Source: an uncultured Oscillospiraceae bacterium (GTDB lineage: Bacteria; Bacillota; Clostridia; Oscillospirales; Oscillospiraceae). Taken from it: a stretch of 64,000 bases of DNA. This document shows positions 58,129-64,000 of the stretch, piece by piece. The notes under the pieces are model-generated. The model saw only the letters and a list, made by a program, of their open reading frames with translations, was not told the DNA's origin and searched no databases. The DNA lies in NCBI GenBank assembly GCA_947629775.1, contig CANRFA010000005.1:52488-116487 (forward strand), written 5' to 3'. Every line of letters starts with the position of its first letter. Positions within the stretch are counted from its first letter, which is position 1. The position numbers and the translations under genes are program-made.

Positions 58129-60789
58129 TCAGCCGAGGAGACGGGCGAGAACGGTGGCGGCTTCGGCCCGGGTCATGCTGTTGGTGCCGGCGAAGGTGCC
58201 CTTGGTATCCACGCCGGTGATGATGCGGGAGGCAAAGCAGACCGCGGCCGCTTCCCGATAGCCGTTGGGGATGGTGCTGTAGTCGGCGATCAGGCGCCTG
58301 CATCCTTCGATGGTGGCGTCGTCCGGGAGACGGTTCTGGGCGTTCAGAAGATTGTACGTGATCTGGGCCATATCAAAGCGGTCCACGATGTCGTCCGGAG
58401 AGAGCAGACCGTATTCCAGCCTGGTGCCCTCCAGGAGACCTTCCTGTTCGGCGACCTCGATGTTTGCCTTCCACCAGGGATCTCCGCTGGAGGTGCTGAC
58501 TGCGGCCAGCTCATCCGGATAGTAAGCCCGGGTGATCATGGCGGCGAACTGAGCGGTGCTCATCAGGTCGGCGGGGGAGAACTTTCCGTCGCCGGTGCCG
58601 TTGACCAGCCCCAGGGAGGAGGCCAGCTCAATGTAGGAGAAGGCCCAGTGGTTTTTGGGAACATCCGTGAACGTGGGGTCCGGATCCGTGTCGAAGAAGT
58701 CCACCTGGTATTCCACAGTGGCGGCAGAACCGCCGCTGGTGCGCAGGCCCTGAATGGTGACCGTGTAGACCCCTTCATAGTTGTCCACGCCGTCCGGCCG
58801 GAAGATGATGCAGTTGTTGACGCCGTAGCCGCTGGTCTCCACGTTCAGGTAAGGACCGGAGGTGGTGTCATAGCTGCCGCTGCCGTAGAAGGTCCAGGTC
58901 TTCTGGTCGGATTCCCGGGTAAGCATGATGAAAAGGCCGGAGCGGGTGGGAGTCTGATACTTCTGCGGGTTGAGAGTGACGCTCCAGGCGGAGTCTTTTG
59001 TGAAGGCGATGAGATCGCTGGGGAAGTTGCCGGAGGAGGGCCAGCTGATGAAGTCGTAATTCGTGCCGGAGCCGCTGCGGTCAAAGGAGTAGATATCCAC
59101 GTAGTTGCCGGCCATTCCGAAGCCGACTTTGCCCATGACGGGGTTCAGCAGCCAGCGGCGGTGACCCAGCAGAGAAATGTTGGACCCGCTGCTGTCATCC
59201 AGGAACCCGTCCACGGAGTTTGTGAGGGTGTAACCCATGGCGATGTTGCTGCTGGAAGCGGCGGCATAGCCCTTCTGATAGAAACTGTAATCCATATCGC
59301 CGGGCTGAGAGGGATAGTGGCTGAGGACGTTATTGGCGGCCACCAGCACAGCTCCGTGCTGGGCCAGATCCGTAAGGGAGGAATCCAGTGTGACTGCGGG
59401 CAGACCGGCGATGCGCCGCATGGCGTTGAGCCGGTTTGTGGCGGCCGTCAGCGCGGTGGAGCTGAGAGCGCCGGTGGAATAGGGCGCTTTGGTGGAAGGT
59501 ACTTCGCTGTAGATGCTGGAGGGAAGATTCAGACTGTTGGCGCGCAGCAGCTGGGTGATGGCGTCCTTGGAGAGCTTATCCATGGAGAGACTGCCGCTGA
59601 TGGTGCCGGAGACGGGAGAGGGGGGAGTCGTGGGCTTCGAAGAACCGTCCTTGAGGTCCGCGTCGGGGACCAGAACGCCGTCCATGATTTTTGTCCACTT
59701 GTCGTAATGTTCCTCGCCGTTTTCCGGGAAGTCCGCCTGGTCATTATAGCCAACGGCCCAGACAGAACCGTCGCCCTTCAGCACCATGGTACCGCAGTAC
59801 GTGGAAACCACGTCCACAACGCTGCTGATACCGGCCTGCTTGGGGCTGTCCTGGAAGGGAATCTTTTCTTCGCCGGGGGTGTAGGGATTGGTGGTGCGGT
59901 TGGCGTCGGGATAGCCCAGCGCGCCATATTCATTGTAGCCCCAGCTGTAGAGAGTACCGCTGCTGCGGGAGACGGCGAAGCAGGCGCCGCGGTCCAGATT
60001 TCCGCTGAACCAGGCGTTGGAGACCCCGGTGAGGATCCGTACCGGGCTGTAGCGGCCGCTGTTGTCCTCTCCGGTGCCGTTCCCCAGGATGCCATAGGTG
60101 TCCACACCCCAGGCCCACAGGGAGCCGTCGTCCTTGATGAAGAGATTGCCGGCAACAAACTCCACATTATTGGCTACCTGTCCGGGCAGATTGTCGCCGT
60201 TGCGGCCCAGACCACGGACAGCATCCGCGTCGTCTTCCGGATACCAGTTCCAGATGGTACCGTTAACCTTGAGACAGGCGCCGTATCCGTCTGCGGAGGT
60301 GACCTGGACCGCTCCGTCTGTCACATAGAACAGGCCGTGGCGGGAGTCCTCCTCCACGCCGCTGACGGGAATGAGAGACCAGACGGTGCCATCCTCGGAA
60401 AGAATGCAGCATCCGTCGATCTGGGCCACTTCGTTGGTGATGTAGGTCAGACGGTCATAGGCGTAATCGCCGTCCTGAAGCTGTCCCCAGGACCAGAGGG
60501 TGCCGTCCTCCTTCAGGGCCAGATAGGTGCCCTTATAGCGGCTGACAGCAATAAAATCGCTTCCCAGGCTGACCAGATCCGTGTCATCGGTGTCCAGACC
60601 AGGGCCCCAGGCGACCAGGGTGCCATCTTCCAGAACGGCGGCCCCCGCTGCCAGCGTGTGATTCCCGGAGGGAAGCGCGTCCGTATCGTCGCCTCCGCCC
60701 GATGCGGCAAAGACCGCAGGGATCATCGTCAGGGTCAGCGCCAGGGCGCAGACCAGCGAGAGCAGTTTCCTTCCGCACGTATGTTTCAT
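58129..60789 (-). CDS. secreted RCC1-repeat/CAP-domain/SLH surface protein, 886 aa
   Basis: A large surface protein. A signal peptide is at residues 1-28. Residues about 40-375 are repeats of the RCC1 type (recurrent GTLWSWG, GTLVAWG, GSLWAWG and GTLYSWG motifs), predicted to form a beta-propeller. A Pro/Ser linker (about 383-405) leads to a CAP (SCP/PR1) domain at about 430-590 with LSSTALTAATNRLNAMRR, LDSSLTDLAQHGAVLVAANNVLSHYP and GHRRWLLNP. A beta-rich segment follows, then SLH repeats (about 700-886) that anchor it to the wall. The start follows GGAAGGAG. Its promoter is divergent from the SLH gene at 61090. CAP domains in bacteria are of unknown or adhesive/protease function. Confidence 0.9.
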   Translation of the reverse strand: MKHTCGRKLLSLVCALALTLTMIPAVFAASGGGDDTDALPSGNHTLAAGAAVLEDGTLVAWGPGLDTDDTDLVSLGSDFIAVSRYKGTYLALKEDGTLWSWGQLQDGDYAYDRLTYITNEVAQIDGCCILSEDGTVWSLIPVSGVEEDSRHGLFYVTDGAVQVTSADGYGACLKVNGTIWNWYPEDDADAVRGLGRNGDNLPGQVANNVEFVAGNLFIKDDGSLWAWGVDTYGILGNGTGEDNSGRYSPVRILTGVSNAWFSGNLDRGACFAVSRSSGTLYSWGYNEYGALGYPDANRTTNPYTPGEEKIPFQDSPKQAGISSVVDVVSTYCGTMVLKGDGSVWAVGYNDQADFPENGEEHYDKWTKIMDGVLVPDADLKDGSSKPTTPPSPVSGTISGSLSMDKLSKDAITQLLRANSLNLPSSIYSEVPSTKAPYSTGALSSTALTAATNRLNAMRRIAGLPAVTLDSSLTDLAQHGAVLVAANNVLSHYPSQPGDMDYSFYQKGYAAASSSNIAMGYTLTNSVDGFLDDSSGSNISLLGHRRWLLNPVMGKVGFGMAGNYVDIYSFDRSGSGTNYDFISWPSSGNFPSDLIAFTKDSAWSVTLNPQKYQTPTRSGLFIMLTRESDQKTWTFYGSGSYDTTSGPYLNVETSGYGVNNCIIFRPDGVDNYEGVYTVTIQGLRTSGGSAATVEYQVDFFDTDPDPTFTDVPKNHWAFSYIELASSLGLVNGTGDGKFSPADLMSTAQFAAMITRAYYPDELAAVSTSSGDPWWKANIEVAEQEGLLEGTRLEYGLLSPDDIVDRFDMAQITYNLLNAQNRLPDDATIEGCRRLIADYSTIPNGYREAAAVCFASRIITGVDTKGTFAGTNSMTRAEAATVLARLLG

Positions 60790-60852
60790 GCCAGCTGTAC
60801 TCCTTCCTGTGTACCGTGTTGGGGGAGGAACGGACCTCCCAATCCTGTCAGA

Positions 60853-60881
60853 ACCTTACCACAAAACGGCTCTGAAGGCAA
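60853..60881 (-). promoter_or_regulatory. promoter of the RCC1-CAP-SLH gene
   Basis: Minus strand TTGCCT, 17 bp, TAAGGT preceded by TGG. Confidence 0.7.
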
Positions 60882-60999
60882 TCCCCCCGGAAAAGAAATC
60901 CGGCGGAGGCCGGAAAATGCCTGCCGGGGCGGCGGGGGCACGCCGGGGACTCTCAGAGAAAGAAACATCAGGATTTGCATGCAAATTTTCCCGATGCGC

Positions 61000-61028
61000 T
61001 TGTCAAACGATGAATATGAGGGTATAAT
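61000..61028 (+). promoter_or_regulatory. promoter of the SLH gene at 61090
   Basis: TTGTCA (61000-61005), 17 bp, TATAAT (61023-61028). Confidence 0.85.
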
Positions 61029-61089
61029 GATATCCGGCAGCCCCTGTACGGTGCGGCTGCTGTCCACCGTGAGAAAGGAGCTTTCAGCT

Positions 61090-62253
61090 ATGAGACATAC
61101 GAGACGTTGGCAGAGCCTGGCTCTGGCGGCAGTTCTGGCTCTGACCACCCTGATGGTCCCCGCCCTGGCGGCCGGCAGCACTGCTGCGGCCTCCATCGCG
61201 ACCCAGGCTGCGCGGGTTGATAATGTAAAGCGGAATCTTGATGTGCAGATCTGGCGGAGGGACCAGGCCGGTACGTTCGTGCCCGGCACCGACATCCACT
61301 ACAGCACTCCCATCAACCGGACCACCCGAAACGCGGTTCTTACGATCCATGTGGCGAAGAATGGCGTACAGGTGACGGTGGAGTACCTGACGGATCTGAA
61401 TGGAGATGGAAAGTACGAGCTTCTGGACGGAGAGAACCGGTCCGTGGCGGATGTTCTCCTCTCCGACGGCTCTCTGGTATCTCTTACCTCCCAGAGCCAG
61501 GTGCCTAACCTGTCCGCCGGCGACTATACCCTGACGGGTGCCACCCTGAAGCAGGGAGAGCAGCGGGCCATCAGCGCCCGGACCACGGCCGGAAGCGGCC
61601 AGACGTCCACCATGACGGCCAGCAAGGTTCTGCCTTCTCTCTTCCTGATCAACCTGAAGGATGGGAACAGCACCACCAGTCATTACTTTGCCCTTTACGA
61701 GAAGGCCCTCATGCCTGCCGATGTTCCCGTGGGCTCCTGGTATTACTCCGCCGTGGAGGCCGCCCTGGACAAGGGGTATCTCAACGGATCCGGTCCGGAT
61801 TCCTTTAACCCGGACGGTAAGGTGACCCGCGCCCAGCTGGCCCAGGTACTGTGGAATCTGGGTGGCAGCCTGGAAGCTGAGGATCCCGGCCTGGCGGACG
61901 TCTCTTCCGGCGCCTGGTACTATCTCGCCGTCTCCTGGTGCTGTCAGGAGGAACTGATGGCGGACATTGGAGGCAGTTTCTATCCGGATGCGAATATCAG
62001 CCGGGAGGAAGTAGCCAAGGTCCTGCGGGAGTGCGGCAGACTGTCCGGTTTTGACATGGAGAAGACGGTTGCCCTGGACAGCTTCCCGGATGGAGCTTCG
62101 GTTTCCGCCGACTGCCAGGAGGGCATGAGCTGGGCGGTGGCTAACGGAATCTTCAAGGGCAACGACCAGGGGCAGCTTTGCCCAGGCGATACTCTGACCC
62201 GGAGTCAGCTGGCTGTGCTGCTTGACACTTTCCTGAGCCTCCAGCCGCAGTAA
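61090..62253 (+). CDS. secreted SLH-domain protein of unknown function, 387 aa
   Basis: A signal peptide ends near residue 27 (ALA/AGS). Residues about 28-210 are a beta-rich domain I do not recognise; it contains a dockerin-like or EF-hand-like calcium loop, DLNGDGKYELLDGEN (about residues 100-114). Residues 212-387 are three SLH repeats (VPVGSWYYSAVEAALDKGYLNG, SGAWYYLAVSWCCQEEL and SADCQEGMSWAVANGIFKG). It would be displayed on the cell wall. The start follows GAGAAAGGAG. It is divergent from the RCC1-CAP-SLH gene, which suggests a joint surface role. A hairpin follows. Confidence 0.88.
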   Translation: MRHTRRWQSLALAAVLALTTLMVPALAAGSTAAASIATQAARVDNVKRNLDVQIWRRDQAGTFVPGTDIHYSTPINRTTRNAVLTIHVAKNGVQVTVEYLTDLNGDGKYELLDGENRSVADVLLSDGSLVSLTSQSQVPNLSAGDYTLTGATLKQGEQRAISARTTAGSGQTSTMTASKVLPSLFLINLKDGNSTTSHYFALYEKALMPADVPVGSWYYSAVEAALDKGYLNGSGPDSFNPDGKVTRAQLAQVLWNLGGSLEAEDPGLADVSSGAWYYLAVSWCCQEELMADIGGSFYPDANISREEVAKVLRECGRLSGFDMEKTVALDSFPDGASVSADCQEGMSWAVANGIFKGNDQGQLCPGDTLTRSQLAVLLDTFLSLQPQ

Positions 62254-62267
62254 TTTCAGAAATGCTT

Positions 62268-62305
62268 CAAAGCGCACGACCAGAGGTACCTGGCCGTGCG
62301 CTTTG
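62268..62305. terminator. hairpin between the convergent SLH and metA genes
   Basis: An 11-bp perfect stem (62268-62278 with 62295-62305) with inner CCAG/CTGG pairing. T runs are poor on both strands. Confidence 0.55.
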
Positions 62306-62334
62306 TGCTGGAAAGGAGAAAAGTTCCGGATGGA

Positions 62335-62364
62335 AGAGAAAAGGAGGGCGCGGGTACGCCCTCC
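62335..62364 (-). terminator. terminator of metA
   Basis: On the minus strand the stem GGAGGGCG/CGCCCTCC (62357-62364 with 62343-62350) is followed by TTTTCTC. Confidence 0.75.
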
Positions 62365-62393
62365 GGAAGATACGAGAAAGGGAAGCGGTCGGC

Positions 62394-63314
62394 TCAGGAG
62401 CCCAAAGTGGTGAGGTCGTAGGGCGTGGTCTGATAGACGTAGTAGTTGAGCCAGTTCGTATAAAAGAGCTGCGCGGCGGAGCGCCAGCGTACAACAGGGG
62501 CCTTCGTGGGATCGTCGTCCGGGAAGTAGTTGGCGGGAACCGCGATATCCAGTCCCCTGTTCACATCCCGGAAGTACTCGTTGGCCAGGGTGTCCGGATC
62601 GTACTCCGGGTGGCCGGTGATGAAGAACCGGCGGTTGTCCTCGCTCTTGACAGCGAAGACGCCGGCTTCCTCCGAGACGGCCAGCAGTTCCAGCTCAGGG
62701 CGGTTGAGAATATCCTCAACCCGATTGGCGGTGTAGCGGGAGTGAGGGACATAGAAGATGTCATCGAAGCCCCGGAAGAGGGGGGAGCGGGGTTTTACCG
62801 CCCTGTGGGGGAAGACGCCGAAGAGCTTCTGCGGCAGACTGTACTTGGGAATTCCATAGTGGAAGTAGAGACCTGCCTGGGCCCCCCAGCAGATGTGAAG
62901 CGTGGAATGGACGTGGGTGCGGGTCCAGTCCATAATGCGGCACAGCTCGGGCCAGTAATCCACATCGTGAAAGTCCAGGTTTTCCACCGGAGCGCCAGTG
63001 ATGATCATGCCGTCGAAGTTGCGGTCCCAGATGCTGTCTATGGTAGTGTAGAAGGAGCGGAGATGGCTGGCGTCCGTGTTGTGAGAGGTATGGCTGGAGG
63101 TCTGCAGCAGTTCTACCTCTACCTGCAGGGGGGAGTTGGAGAGCTTGCGCAGCAGCTGGGTCTCCGTGACGATCTTGGTGGGCATCAGGTTGAGGATCAG
63201 CAGGCTGAGCGGACGGACATCCTGGTGGATGGCCCGGTACTCTGTCATGACGAATATGTTTTCCCCCTCCAGCGTGGCCCGGGCGGGAAGGGAATCGGGA
63301 ATCTTGATGGGCAT
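62394..63314 (-). CDS. metA: homoserine O-acetyltransferase (MetA family), 306 aa
   Basis: It acylates homoserine, the first step of methionine synthesis. The catalytic residues are at the family positions: Cys142 (HICWGAQ), His235 and Glu237 (GHPEY). Residue 111 is Glu (GAPVENLDF). In characterised MetA proteins Glu at this position selects acetyl-CoA, while Gly (as in E. coli) selects succinyl-CoA, so the enzyme probably makes O-acetylhomoserine. The start at 63314 follows ATGGAGGTC. It has a promoter at 63365 and a terminator. No SAM riboswitch is seen in the short leader. Confidence 0.95.
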   Translation of the reverse strand: MPIKIPDSLPARATLEGENIFVMTEYRAIHQDVRPLSLLILNLMPTKIVTETQLLRKLSNSPLQVEVELLQTSSHTSHNTDASHLRSFYTTIDSIWDRNFDGMIITGAPVENLDFHDVDYWPELCRIMDWTRTHVHSTLHICWGAQAGLYFHYGIPKYSLPQKLFGVFPHRAVKPRSPLFRGFDDIFYVPHSRYTANRVEDILNRPELELLAVSEEAGVFAVKSEDNRRFFITGHPEYDPDTLANEYFRDVNRGLDIAVPANYFPDDDPTKAPVVRWRSAAQLFYTNWLNYYVYQTTPYDLTTLGS

Positions 63315-63364
63315 AGCAGATGACCTCCATGTTGCGGGGGCATGGTTCACAGGCAGGATTCCCT

Positions 63365-63393
63365 ACTCTATCATATTTGCAATCGAGGCGCAA
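63365..63393 (-). promoter_or_regulatory. promoter of metA
   Basis: Minus strand TTGCGC, 17 bp, TAGAGT. Confidence 0.5.
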
Positions 63394-63556
63394 GATCAAA
63401 TTCGACGGAAGTTTGTCCGCTGATGGTGGACAGTCTGAGAGCTGGGGAAAAGCCGGAGCGTCGGATGGAAGCGTCAAAGAGCGTACAGGTCCCAGGAGGG
63501 GAACAGGAAGCGGGGAAGGCAGCCGAAAAAAATCCTGGGAAAGTGAAAAAAACCTC

Positions 63557-63585
63557 TTGACAGGGGCTTCTGACGGTGCTAATAT
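63557..63585 (+). promoter_or_regulatory. rRNA operon promoter P1
   Basis: TTGACA (63557-63562), 17 bp, TAATAT (63580-63585). Confidence 0.85.
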
Positions 63586-63659
63586 ACGCAAGCTGTCCGC
63601 CGGGACAGCCTCTTGAGACCTCCCTCGGAAAAAAGTTGCCGATCGGGCAAAAATTCTTC

Positions 63660-63688
63660 TTGACAGGAGCGCTCGGGAGTGGTAGTAT
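63660..63688 (+). promoter_or_regulatory. rRNA operon promoter P2
   Basis: TTGACA (63660-63665), 17 bp, TAGTAT (63683-63688), 103 bp after P1. An A-rich stretch lies just upstream. Confidence 0.85.
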
Positions 63689-63766
63689 ACCGGGGCTGCC
63701 TGAAGAGGGCGGTCACAGGGCCCGGACCCCTCAGGAAAAAAGTTTTCGGATTCCGAAAAAAAGTTC

Positions 63767-63795
63767 TTGACAGGGCCGAAATCCTGTGGTAGACT
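63767..63795 (+). promoter_or_regulatory. rRNA operon promoter P3
   Basis: TTGACA (63767-63772), 17 bp, TAGACT (63790-63795), 107 bp after P2. All three share CTTGACAGG at the -35 and A-rich tracts upstream like an UP element. Confidence 0.85.
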
Positions 63796-64000
63796 ACCCA
63801 AGCTGCTGACGAGCGGACGGCTCTTCGGAGCGGTCGGATGTCTCTGATGGACGGACAGTCTGCGAAAGCGGCGTGACCGCACGGACTGCGGTGTGCACCT
63901 TGTAAATTGAATAACGTGACAAGACGAGAAGCACCAGAAGGTGAGGTTGTTTTTCGAACTCGAAAGAGCTTGGAAGGAACAACGTCAATTTTGAATCACG
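63796..64000 (+). other. pre-16S rRNA leader (16S begins beyond the window)
   Basis: The end of the window matches the typical clostridial spacer before 16S rRNA: a segment with TTGTAAATTGAATAACGTGA, then GAACTCGAAAGAGC and CTTGGAAGGAACAACG. The leader follows three rRNA-type promoters. The 16S start itself is not included. The stretch 63394-63556 shows no gene. Confidence 0.8.

Larger units (their letters stand above)
60790..61089. promoter_or_regulatory. divergent promoter region of two SLH genes
   Basis: Carries the minus-strand promoter TTGCCT-17-TAAGGT (60853-60881) and the + strand promoter TTGTCA-17-TATAAT (61000-61028), 119 bp apart. No coding sequence is seen. Confidence 0.8.

Noticed and set aside
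58648..61089. An 814-codon open extension in front of the SLH gene at 61090
   Set aside because: It is antisense to the RCC1-CAP-SLH gene. The signal peptide and ribosome site at 61090 fix the real start.
63315..63556. SAM riboswitch or T-box before metA
   Set aside because: The metA leader is too short (about 40-50 nt) and has neither the SAM-I core nor a T-box sequence.

Overview
The window comes from a GC-rich, endospore-forming Firmicute, most likely a clostridium of the Oscillospiraceae type. The evidence is an intact sporulation sigma factor K gene, three exported proteins with S-layer homology (SLH) anchors, the LL-diaminopimelate aminotransferase route to lysine, AGGAGG ribosome-binding sites, and sigma-A promoters with 17-bp spacers. 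Coding density is high. I see no phage, transposon, CRISPR array, tRNA or rRNA gene body. The right edge stops inside the leader of an rRNA operon.

Layout. 1-1760: a hypothetical protein, a long non-coding stretch and a small XRE regulator with tandem operator-like repeats. 2.1-5.5 kb: an esterase with a CitMHS-type carboxylate transporter, convergent with an AraC regulator. 5.6-13.2 kb: a leader RNA with an intrinsic terminator, an SLH-anchored 5'-nucleotidase-like protein, then a MoxR ATPase, DUF58 protein, polytopic membrane protein, lipoprotein and ECF S-component run. 13.2-30.2 kb: housekeeping and accessory genes (trmB, NlpC/P60 wall hydrolase, MATE pump, PHP phosphatase, an AraC-GH39 fusion, ROK glucokinase, a 28-residue peptide gene, Crp/Fnr regulator, Fe-S/FMN flavoprotein, HAD phosphatase, a MoxR/VWA pair, typA, a small tail-anchored protein).

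30.3-42.5 kb is a coherent alpha-glucan locus. It holds malQ and an alpha-glucosidase on one strand. Divergent from them are a LacI-type regulator, a second alpha-glucosidase, a binding protein with two permeases, a YesL-like protein and an MsmX-type ATPase. The two alpha-glucosidase promoters share an almost identical operator/-35 block. Together these genes would import maltodextrins or isomalto-oligosaccharides, trim alpha-1,4 and alpha-1,6 bonds and rearrange the rest; the ROK glucokinase and fructokinase nearby could phosphorylate the free sugars.

42.7-58 kb: a CAT-like acetyltransferase, dapL, fructokinase, an AlaX-type editing protein, a KdpD/KdpE-like two-component system, a complete branched-chain amino acid ABC transporter (livJHMGF), a LysR regulator divergent from an NTF2-like protein and flavodoxin, and sigK. 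58-64 kb: an unusual RCC1-CAP-SLH surface protein, a divergent SLH protein, metA, and three tandem rRNA promoters with the pre-16S leader.

The most interesting items are the 28-residue peptide gene with its own promoter and terminator, the terminated leader RNA at 5.6 kb, the two pseudo-enzymes (SLH 5'-nucleotidase-like and AraC-GH39), the RCC1-CAP-SLH fusion and the duplicated maltose promoter. All functional statements are from reading the sequence; no database search was run.
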